Assembly (NCBI GenBank): GCA_963781895.1
Contig: CAWAIM010000030.1
Coordinates: 1 to 64,000, forward strand
Source of the DNA: Roseiarcus sp963781895
GTDB taxonomy: Bacteria > Pseudomonadota > Alphaproteobacteria > Rhizobiales > Beijerinckiaceae
DNA length: 64,000 nt
Direction of reading: 5' to 3'
Position 1 is the stretch's first letter; each line of letters starts with the position of its first letter. The notes under the pieces are model-generated. The model had not been told where the DNA came from and searched no databases. It saw nothing but the letters and a program-made list of their open reading frames with translations. Positions 57,210 through 64,000 of the stretch are shown in pieces. Both the position numbers and the translations under genes were made by a program.

Positions 57210-57984
57210 ATGACCGTGTTGGATCGCTGGCGGGTCCTTCCAATCGTTGTCTGCGCCGCGATGGTCCTTGCGGCGCAAATGGCCCGCGCCGGTCCGCTGG
57301 CGCTGTGGCATATTGTCCACGAGCAATGCGTCATTCATCAAGAGGCCGGCGAAGGGCCGACGCCTTGCGAGAGCGTCGACTTGAGCGAGGGCGAGGCGGA
57401 GGGTGTCGCCATCCTCAAGGACCTGCGGGGCGTCGCTCAGATGCTCGCCATTCCGACGCGGCGCATCACTGGGATCGAAGACCCGCAAATGCTGGCGCCG
57501 GACGCGCCGAACGTCTTTGCCGCCGCCTGGAAGGCGAAAGCGCTGGTCGACGCCCGCCTGCCGCATCCTTTGCCGCGCCAGGATATCGCGATCGCGATTA
57601 ATTCGACATGGCGACGCAGTCAGAACCAGTTCCATCTTCACGTCGACTGCCTGGCCGAGAATGTCGCCGCCGCGCTTGCCGCCTACCGGGCGCCGCTCGA
57701 CCAGAATTGGCGCAGGATGACGGTCCCGCTCGACGGACGCGTCTATCTCGCACGCCGGCTCGAGTTCGGCCGATCTCAGCGACGCCCAGCCGCTGCGTCT
57801 GCTTGCCGACGGCGTCGAGGGAGCAGGGGAGCACATGGACACGTACAGTCTCGCCGCGGTCGGCGCGACCTTCGACGGCAAGCCCGGATTCATCCTGCTC
57901 GCCGACCGACTATCACCCGAAGGAGGCGGCCACGCCGAGGATCTGCAGGATCACACTTGCGCGATCGCGCAATCGGCGCCGTGA
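57210..57984 (+). pseudogene. cdh: CDP-diacylglycerol pyrophosphatase, frameshifted
   Basis: The HIT-superfamily Cdh enzyme, hydrolysing CDP-diacylglycerol. A signal/anchor segment (about 1-27) is followed by LWHIVHEQCVIHQEAG, IPTRRITGIEDPQML, FAAAWKAK and the histidine motif NQFHLHVDCL. Near 57763-57768 the frame departs; removing one base restores SADLSDAQPLRLL, MDTYSLAAVGATF and FILLADRL, ending at TGA 57984 (775 bases, 258 codons plus one). The catalytic motif is in the intact part, but about 75 C-terminal residues would be scrambled. Confidence 0.8.
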
Positions 57985-58101
57985 ACTGAAGCGGTTTCAT
58001 TTTGCCGCAAGAATGGCGCGATCTTTGCTTTCCTTCGTCCGCCGACCGCGCCATTGCGCCAATTTGGCGCACGCGGGCTCTGGGCGGAGAGCGTTGCAGG
58101 C

Positions 58102-58632
58102 ATGCGTATCCTATTGAAACTCTTCCTTGCGCTCGGCGTCATGTTTGCGACGCAGAACCAGGCCTGCGCGTTCGTGCATGTCGACGTCGACCTGTCGTCG
58201 CAGATCATGAGCGTCCGCTCCGATTCGGGTGAAGCTCTCCTTTGGCCCATATCCTCTGGAAAGAAGGGTCACGAGACGCCGCGCGGCGTCTTCCGGCCGC
58301 GGGCGTTGTACGTCATGGTGCATTCGTACAAGTACGCCAATGCGCCGATGCCGCACGCCATTTTCTTCTACGGACAATTCGCAATTCACGGCACGAACGC
58401 GGTGGGCTCTCTTGGCCGTCCGGCCTCGCACGGATGCATCCGGCTTGCGCCGCGAAACGCCGCGCTTCTTTTTGCGCTGGTCAAGTCGCAAGGCGCACAA
58501 ATCCGCATCGTCGGCTCGCCCGACAGCCGGATGACGCGCAGCCGTCCTCGTTCGGTTTCCGCGCTCTCCTACGCGCCGATCCGGCGCTCCGTAGCGCTGC
58601 GTCAATGGGCGCGAAATCCGGCCGGGCGCTGA
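58102..58632 (+). CDS. Small L,D-transpeptidase (YkuD domain)
   Basis: 176 residues: a signal peptide (about 1-23, ending QACA), then a compact YkuD domain with VDVDLSSQIMSV, the histidine in FAIHGTNAVGSLG and the nucleophile in ASHGCIRL. It lacks the peptidoglycan-binding module of the larger enzyme at 33977, and ends in a basic tail. It may cross-link peptidoglycan or attach proteins to it. ATG 58102 is chosen. Confidence 0.9.
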   Translation: MRILLKLFLALGVMFATQNQACAFVHVDVDLSSQIMSVRSDSGEALLWPISSGKKGHETPRGVFRPRALYVMVHSYKYANAPMPHAIFFYGQFAIHGTNAVGSLGRPASHGCIRLAPRNAALLFALVKSQGAQIRIVGSPDSRMTRSRPRSVSALSYAPIRRSVALRQWARNPAGR

Positions 58633-58756
58633 ACGGGAGGACCCATGGTCCGGAGTTCACGCTTTTATTCGTCCCCCCGGTGTCGCGTTTTCGGTCTGAC
58701 TAGGATATCAGGCCGCCTAGGTTCGGATCGGCGAATCCCGTTTGAGGAGGCCTTGG

Positions 58757-59626
58757 GTGCAAAGACGTCAATTTCTGGCTGGCGCGGCCGGGCTCATCGG
58801 GAGCGCAATGGCGCCGCGCTTTGCGATGGCGAACGTCCCGACGCCGTTCACATTCGACATGGCGCCGCCGATGGACAATCGCGAGACATTCGTGGCCTGG
58901 GGCGTGGCGCAGCGTGGCGAGGACCCCAAGTTCCTCGGCGAGAGATTTGACCGCTTCGGCGCGATGGTGCGCAACGAGGATCTGCTCAACGACCGTCATA
59001 AGCACGCATTCCTGCTGACGCCGCGCGAAAAATTCGTGCTGAAGCAGAACTTGGGCCGCGCCTACGACCATGCCTTTCTCGACATCGGCTACGGCGTCAC
59101 GATTTCCGGGCCCCACATCGTCGGCCGGATGACGTCGAACATCGATCCCAGGCTCGGCGAGAAGGTGCTGGAGATCGGCACCGGGTCGGGATACCAATCC
59201 GCCTATCTGGCGCACCTGACCGACCAGGTCCACACGATCGAAATCATCAAGCCGCTCGCCGAGCGCACGCGCGGAATCTATGACCAACTCGTCAAGGACG
59301 GCTACACGGAGTTCGAGGTCATCAAGAGCAAGGCGGCCGATGGCTATTACGGCTGGGAAGAGGCCGCGCCGTTCGACAAGATCATCGTCACCTGCGGCAT
59401 CGACCACGTGCCTCCGCCGCTGCTCCAGCAATTGAAGCCGGGCGGAATCATGGTCATTCCGGTCGGTCCGCCTGGCGCGCAGCGCGTCCTCAAGGTCGTC
59501 AAGACCGAGGGCGCTGACGGCCAGATGACGGTCTCGCGCTCCGACATCTACGGCGGACGCATCGTTCCATTCGTGCCCTTCACCAAGCTCGAGGGCGATC
59601 AGATCGTCGGCACCCATAACAACTAG
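58757..59626 (+). CDS. Tat-exported protein-L-isoaspartate O-methyltransferase-like protein
   Basis: 289 residues. A twin-arginine-type signal (QRRQFLAGAAGLIGS) precedes a PCMT-like methyltransferase: VLEIGTGSGYQSAYLAHL for SAM binding, AAPFDKIIVTCGIDHVPPPLL and LKPGGIMVIPVG. The GTG start at 58757 lies behind a GAGGAGG ribosome site; TTG 58742 would add five residues. Most isoaspartyl methyltransferases are cytoplasmic, so export to the periplasm is unusual, and its methyl donor there would be a puzzle. The next gene, 91 bases on, is also aminopropyl/methyltransferase-like. Confidence 0.85.
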   Translation: MQRRQFLAGAAGLIGSAMAPRFAMANVPTPFTFDMAPPMDNRETFVAWGVAQRGEDPKFLGERFDRFGAMVRNEDLLNDRHKHAFLLTPREKFVLKQNLGRAYDHAFLDIGYGVTISGPHIVGRMTSNIDPRLGEKVLEIGTGSGYQSAYLAHLTDQVHTIEIIKPLAERTRGIYDQLVKDGYTEFEVIKSKAADGYYGWEEAAPFDKIIVTCGIDHVPPPLLQQLKPGGIMVIPVGPPGAQRVLKVVKTEGADGQMTVSRSDIYGGRIVPFVPFTKLEGDQIVGTHNN

Positions 59627-59717
59627 AAGCCGGCGGACGCCCCCGTCCTCATCCTTTGCGGCGCTTCCGATCGCAAGAGCGTCAGGGGTCGGCCATGGCA
59701 GTTGCACCTAGGGCTCC

Positions 59718-62390
59718 ATGAACGAATCCAGCGCCATTTCCGCCCGAGACGCGACTGCCGAGGACGCGAACGGCGACGCCGTGCTCGACGCTCGCGCTCG
59801 CGCCGGGCTCTACGTCGCGGTCAGCCTCGCCGCTGGCGCGGTGATCGCGCTGCAGATCGACATCATGCGCGTCTTCTCGGTCGGCAGCTGGGCGCACTTC
59901 GGTTCCCTGGTCGTCAGTCTGGCGATGCTCGGCTTTGGTCTGACGAGTGTCGTGATGATCGTCGCCAAGGACTGGTTCTCCAGGAACTGGCGGGGCGCGG
60001 CGACGGTATCGCTCGGTCTCTTCGGGCCGCTCGCGGTCGGCGCAAATCTTTACGTACAACAGCTGGGGTTCAACGCGATCTTTCTCGTCTCCGACCCCGC
60101 CCAGAAGTGGAAGCTCCTTCAGATCTACCTGGCGGAGTTGGCGCCGTTCCTGAGCGGCGCCGTGTTCCTGGGCTGTGTCTTTCTCAAAAGCAATCGCACG
60201 TTCGGACGGGTTTATTTCGCTGATCTCGCCGGCTCAGGACTGTGCGGCTTCGTGTTCCTGTTGTCGATGTATTGGTTCGCGCCCGCGAATCTGGTCGCGA
60301 CGCCCCTGGCGTTGTGGCTCGCCGCATGCGTGGCCTGGGCGCTCGGTCCCGGCGGGCGCGGCGCGCTCATTCCCTATCTCATGGCCGGCGGCTTGGCATT
60401 CGCCGGACATTTTGTCATCGCGCCCGCTTTCGGCCTGAAGACGCTCGCCGTCAACGATTACAAGGGCGTCTCCTACGCACGCAAATTCCCGGACGCGAAG
60501 AGGGTATACGCGAGCGCCTCGCCGTTCGGCTATCTGGAGGTCTACTCGAGTTCCTACCTGCACTTCGCGCCGGGGCTGTCCGACAATGCCGGATTCACCC
60601 TCCCCACGATGCCCGCCAACGCCTATCTCGGACTTTATATCGACAGCGACGGTCCGATCGGCATCATGCGCGATCTGACGGACAAGGAAACGGCATATTT
60701 CCGCTTTCTGCCGATGGTCTACCCCTATGTGATCAAGTCGGCGCCCAAAACTTTCATTGTGCAGTTTGCCGGCGGCATCTCGACCGAGGTCGCGCTCCAT
60801 TCGGGCGCCACCGACGTGACGGTCGCCGAGGGCAATCGGGCGGTCCTCGAGGCGTTCCACAGCGACGTGATCCGAAACTTCACCGGCGACATCCTGTCCA
60901 AGGTGCGAGTCATCCCCTATGAGGGCCGCTATTTCCTCGCCCACACGGACGAGCGATTCGACGTCATCGATTTGAGCCTCGCGGATTCAGTCGGCCTTTC
61001 CAATCCCGGCGGCTTCGCCATCGTGGAGAAATTCGCCTACACGAAGCAATCGATGGAAACTTACATGCGCGCCCTTGCTCCGGGCGGCGTGCTTTCGGTC
61101 ACGCTATGGAACAAGGAGGAGCCGCCGAAGTCGGTGTTGAAGCTCTACGCGACCATGGCGGCGGCGGGGCGTGAGGTCGATCCCGCCCATCTCGCCAATT
61201 CCTTCTTCGTCGTCTCGTCCTATCTCTCCACCGCGACCGTGCTCTACAAGAACGGAGGTTTTTCGCCCGACGAGATCGAGAAGCTGCGCGCCCACACGCA
61301 TGCGATGTCGTTCGACGAAATTTACTCGCCCGGTTTCTTCTACGATTCCTCGCAGACCCAAAGCACCCTCGACGGCTACGTCGAGCAGATTTTCGCCGGC
61401 GCCGCCGGTGGGCCGCCCGCGCCCGATTCCGCTGAAAGCGCTGACGCCGCCGCGCCGGCCGACCAGAGCGGCGACGCCGCTCCCCCGTCTGGAAAATCCG
61501 ACGATGGCGTGCTGCCGGCGACTGTAATGGGGCGGCTCGCCTGGCATGCGCTCGTCGCCGGCCAATGGCCCGAAATCGCGTCGCGCTATGTGTTCGACAC
61601 CCGCGCGCTCACCAACGACGCGCCGTATTTCGCCGCCTACGTCAAGACCGCCGACCTTCCGCGCGTCCTGGATCGGCTCGAGTTGCTTCAGGACGAGTGG
61701 GGCTATCTGCTGATTTGGGCGACGCTCGGCGTCGCCTGTCTGACGGGGGCAGTGCTGCTCGTGATCCCCGTCATTTGGGGCTGGCGGACGATCTTCTCGC
61801 GTTCGCGCGGCAAGGCGCTGACCGTACTCTATTTCGCCTGTCTTGGCGCCGGCTACATCATGGTCGAGGTCGGGCTCATCGCGCACTTCGTGATGGCGTT
61901 GGGCAACCCGACCATTTCGGCCTCGGTGCTCATCACGGGCATGCTCTTGTTTTCAGGTCTCGGCGCGCTGACCTCGGAGCGCATTTTGCCCCGGATGCGC
62001 GTCGTGATGCCGGCCCTGTTCCTTGCGATTGCGGCGCTGCTGAACCTTTATGCGCTGTTCATCAATCAGGCGCTTGAAGGAATGGGCGCCCTTCCCTATG
62101 GCGCGCGTCTCATCCTTTGCTTCGTCATTATCGCGCCGCCCGCTTTTCTGATGGGCTTTCCGATGCCGACCGCAATGACGACTCTCGGGCGCCTCGGCAA
62201 GGATCACATGTTCATCTGGGCATGGGGCGTCAACGGAAGCTTTTCGGTGATCGGCGCTGCGGCCGCGCCTGTCATCGCGACCAATTTTGGTCTCGGAGCG
62301 GTCATCGAAATTGCGAGTGTGGCCTATCTCCTGGCGCTCCCGGCCTTCTTCGGGGTCATCGCGGCCGAGCGACGCAAAGCGCTGGCTTGA
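59718..62390 (+). CDS. Polytopic membrane protein with spermidine-synthase-like domain
   Basis: 890 residues. About six membrane helices (residues roughly 30-240) come first, then a soluble domain (about 250-600) with a Rossmann-like part related to aminopropyltransferases (FIVQFAGGISTEVALH, VTVAEGNRAVLEAF, LAPGGVLSVTLW), an A/D/P-rich linker near 555-600, and another group of about six or seven helices to the end. The glycine motif departs from the GGGDG of true SpeE, so activity on putrescine is doubtful. Such fused membrane forms are known in bacteria without a clear role. Pairs with the upstream Tat methyltransferase. Confidence 0.85.
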   Translation: MNESSAISARDATAEDANGDAVLDARARAGLYVAVSLAAGAVIALQIDIMRVFSVGSWAHFGSLVVSLAMLGFGLTSVVMIVAKDWFSRNWRGAATVSLGLFGPLAVGANLYVQQLGFNAIFLVSDPAQKWKLLQIYLAELAPFLSGAVFLGCVFLKSNRTFGRVYFADLAGSGLCGFVFLLSMYWFAPANLVATPLALWLAACVAWALGPGGRGALIPYLMAGGLAFAGHFVIAPAFGLKTLAVNDYKGVSYARKFPDAKRVYASASPFGYLEVYSSSYLHFAPGLSDNAGFTLPTMPANAYLGLYIDSDGPIGIMRDLTDKETAYFRFLPMVYPYVIKSAPKTFIVQFAGGISTEVALHSGATDVTVAEGNRAVLEAFHSDVIRNFTGDILSKVRVIPYEGRYFLAHTDERFDVIDLSLADSVGLSNPGGFAIVEKFAYTKQSMETYMRALAPGGVLSVTLWNKEEPPKSVLKLYATMAAAGREVDPAHLANSFFVVSSYLSTATVLYKNGGFSPDEIEKLRAHTHAMSFDEIYSPGFFYDSSQTQSTLDGYVEQIFAGAAGGPPAPDSAESADAAAPADQSGDAAPPSGKSDDGVLPATVMGRLAWHALVAGQWPEIASRYVFDTRALTNDAPYFAAYVKTADLPRVLDRLELLQDEWGYLLIWATLGVACLTGAVLLVIPVIWGWRTIFSRSRGKALTVLYFACLGAGYIMVEVGLIAHFVMALGNPTISASVLITGMLLFSGLGALTSERILPRMRVVMPALFLAIAALLNLYALFINQALEGMGALPYGARLILCFVIIAPPAFLMGFPMPTAMTTLGRLGKDHMFIWAWGVNGSFSVIGAAAAPVIATNFGLGAVIEIASVAYLLALPAFFGVIAAERRKALA

Positions 62391-63016
62391 CTAGATTTTC
62401 GCCCGCCCCGGGTTGGACGGCGGGCGCCTCGGAGACTCCACCTAGGGTTGTGGAGCAACGTGTAACATCTCTGCGACAAATTGGCGACGCTGGTTGCATT
62501 CACAAATCGAACACAAAAAATTCATAATTAACAGTACCTTATTTGGCAAGCGTTCCATATTTCGCCACGATGAGGCGACCGGTCGCCACAATTGGAGCCG
62601 ACCCAGCAAGCGCCGGTGATGGAGAATTCCCGCAGTCGGTTGCAATCTCATCGCAATCTTTGCCCTCAAATCAAGCCTTTGCATTAGGGCCTCAACAACG
62701 CGTACAAATTCAGGGAAGGCAAGCCTTTCATCATCGCGATTCCGCACCCCGCGCCAAGGTTGCCTATGCGCCTCACACGTGTCATAGTTCTTGCAGCCTT
62801 AAGCAACAACCGAGAATAAAGCTGCCAAACTCTAGAATAACTAAGTAGACATGAGTAATAATTTGGAAGCGTTGACCTCTCGCAAACGATGAAGAGGAAA
62901 CCATCGTTTATGGGCTGGATAAGGTTCACGGGACCGATTCTCATATAGACGCCCCGTTTCGCAGCATCAATCGGATCTATCGGACGTCCGTGGCGCGGGC
63001 TACGGAGGGAGAGGCC
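62391..63016. other. AT-rich intergenic region upstream of rhodanese and dnaA
   Basis: 626 bases without a supported gene. The part from about 62490 to 62560 and 62800 to 62870 is clearly AT-rich. A hairpin lies at 62400-62426. I looked for DnaA boxes (TTATCCACA and its reverse) because dnaA starts 1 kb further on, and saw none with a good match, so an origin is not claimed. Confidence 0.5.
62400..62426 (+). terminator. Hairpin after the 890-residue membrane protein gene
   Basis: An 8-bp GC stem (CGCCCGCC at 62400-62407 pairing with GGCGGGCG at 62419-62426) begins 10 bases after the stop codon. No T-run follows. Probable transcription end of the methyltransferase-membrane protein pair. Confidence 0.5.
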
Positions 63017-63463
63017 ATGTCTTATCAAAATGTTGCCGGCTACGCGGGAGACCTGCTTGCGGTCGACGCCTACGGGCTACTTGCCAGTGATGCGGCGTCG
63101 ATTTTGATCGACGTGCGAACCCAAGCGGAGTGGGCCTACGTTGGCGCTCCGGATGTCAAAGCGCTGGGCAAGACCCCGTTCTTTTTGGAATGGCAAAGCT
63201 ATCCGTCGATGCGAGTCGATGAACTATTCGCCGCGCGCCTTGGAACGATGCTGGAGTCCGCCGGCGTCGAACGCGGCGCAGCGCTCGTATTTTTGTGCCG
63301 ATCGGGCGCCCGATCGCGCCACGCCGCCGTCGCGATGACTGACGCGGGCTGGGCGCCCTGCTTCAATGTGTCGGATGGTTTCGAAGGCCCGCTGGATCGA
63401 TCGGGCCGGAGAGGGGGCGTGGGCGGATGGAAGGCGGGTGGGTTGCCTTGGATGCAAACCTAA
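63017..63463 (+). CDS. Rhodanese-like domain protein
   Basis: 148 residues, a single rhodanese domain. ILIDVRTQAEWAYVG at about 33-47 is the first conserved part; the active-site loop is LCRSGARSRHAA with the catalytic cysteine present. It may transfer sulfur, but the partner is unknown. ATG 63017 follows GGAGGGAGAGG; an earlier start at 62990 lacks this. It precedes dnaA on the same strand with a gap of about 75 bases. Confidence 0.9.
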   Translation: MSYQNVAGYAGDLLAVDAYGLLASDAASILIDVRTQAEWAYVGAPDVKALGKTPFFLEWQSYPSMRVDELFAARLGTMLESAGVERGAALVFLCRSGARSRHAAVAMTDAGWAPCFNVSDGFEGPLDRSGRRGGVGGWKAGGLPWMQT

Positions 63464-63536
63464 CATCGCGAACGCCTCCGGTTTTCGAGTTTCCGCCGTG
63501 TATCCCGCTACCCGCCTCGCGCCCGAGCCCACGTCC

Positions 63537-64000
63537 ATGGACATGTATGACCAACCCTGCGCAAATCCCATGCATCGAGGCGGGTTGAGCGCTCCGCCGC
63601 TGACAAACTCGTGGCGGCGCTGCTGCGACAGGCTGCGGGCCGAACTTGGCGACGATATCTTCAACAGCTGGTTCGGACGCATAGCGTTGGAGTCCGTTTC
63701 GAGCGGGCAAGCGCGCCTTTCTGTGCCGACACGCTTCCTGAAGAGCTGGATCGATACCCATTACGCGGGACACATCGGAGCGGCGCTGACCGCCGAAGTC
63801 GGTCCCACGGCGCGCATCAACGTTTTCGTGCGGTCTTCGATGCGCCCGGAGCCGCCGGCCACGCCGCCGTCGAGCGCTCCCGCGGCGTCCGTCAAGCCGC
63901 CTGCGGAGACTTCGCGCGAGCCTGATCGCTCAACGCCCTTGGTCCGCCGCGCGGCGACGCGAGCGTCCGCCACGCTGGCGGGCAGCGACGCCCTGCTGGG
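63537..64000 (+). CDS. dnaA: Chromosomal replication initiator DnaA, N-terminal part (cut by window end)
   Basis: The frame is open from 63537 to the window end. It encodes DnaA domain I (LRAELGDDIFNSWFGRIALE, then LSVPTRFLKSWIDTHY), the proline/alanine-rich domain II linker and the start of domain III (GSDALLG). The AAA+ and DNA-binding parts are outside. Several in-frame ATGs (63537, 63543, 63570) compete and none has a clear ribosome site; 63537 is the earliest. Domain I recruits the helicase loader partners. The assignment rests on domain I and on the linker position. Confidence 0.85.
   Translation, partial: MDMYDQPCANPMHRGGLSAPPLTNSWRRCCDRLRAELGDDIFNSWFGRIALESVSSGQARLSVPTRFLKSWIDTHYAGHIGAALTAEVGPTARINVFVRSSMRPEPPATPPSSAPAASVKPPAETSREPDRSTPLVRRAATRASATLAGSDALL

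Noticed and set aside
1..64000. CRISPR arrays, prophage or conjugative modules
   Set aside because: No regularly spaced repeats, integrase, capsid, terminase, relaxase or type IV secretion genes were seen.

Overview
The window looks like ordinary chromosome of a GC-rich alphaproteobacterium of the Hyphomicrobiales (Rhizobiales). The evidence is the ChvI-ChvG system fused to a short HprK, an EIIA-Man protein and HPr, the hisZ-hisG pair, lptC-lptA-lptB, a mdh-sucC-sucD-sucA-sucB-lpd cluster, and start codons packed as ATGA/GTGA overlaps. The overall flavour is Beijerinckiaceae/Methylocystaceae-like, but I see no methane or methanol oxidation gene here, so the family is a guess. The right edge runs into dnaA. 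I found no rRNA, tRNA, CRISPR array, prophage or intact insertion sequence.

Layout. 0.3-4.8 kb: membrane-anchored M23 peptidase, gluQ, an AlkA-type DNA glycosylase and an esterase. 4.8-7.3 kb: an accessory-looking segment with 1 kb of non-coding DNA that carries a strong minus-strand small-RNA candidate (promoter, hairpins with anti-Shine-Dalgarno CCUCC motifs, intrinsic terminator), then an unrecognised cysteine-rich 444-residue protein. 7.4-11.1 kb: class II aldolase, DegP/HtrA protease and a HugZ-like protein. 11.3-15.3 kb: chvI-chvG-hprK-EIIA-HPr. 15.3-20 kb: lptCAB and hisZ-hisG on the minus strand. 20-25.3 kb: MscS-type channel, Ada-like methyltransferase, DUF302, pyridoxamine-oxidase-like and DUF2461 genes. 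25.3-33.7 kb: glycolate oxidase glcDEF, pncB, and lactate oxidation lutABC. 33.9-41.7 kb: L,D-transpeptidase, small conserved proteins, a methyltransferase, RNase R, DUF983 and NUDIX. 41.9-47.1 kb: cimA, a GNAT, a disrupted cysS and an arginase-family gene. 47.2-57.2 kb: the lower TCA cycle cluster, with a YciI-like and a MAPEG gene set among the dehydrogenase genes. 57.2-64 kb: cdh, a second L,D-transpeptidase, a Tat-exported isoaspartyl methyltransferase, a large polytopic aminopropyltransferase-like protein, a rhodanese and the start of dnaA.

How it fits together. Much of the window concerns carbon and energy flow: glycolate and lactate oxidation feed glyoxylate and pyruvate to central metabolism, and mdh through lpd run the lower TCA cycle. 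The ChvGI-HprK-PTS block is the regulatory phosphotransfer module that reports envelope and carbon/nitrogen status. Envelope functions recur: LPS transport, M23 and L,D-transpeptidase peptidoglycan enzymes, DegP and MscS.

A second theme is damaged reading frames. Five genes (HugZ-like, MscS-like, PmtA-like methyltransferase, sucB, cdh) each need removal of exactly one base to restore a full-length family member. A sixth (DUF302) has a 13-bp tandem duplication plus one extra base. cysS is broken in a more complex way. Because sucB should be needed for the cycle, sequence or assembly error is the leading explanation for the single-base cases, but the sequence alone cannot settle it.
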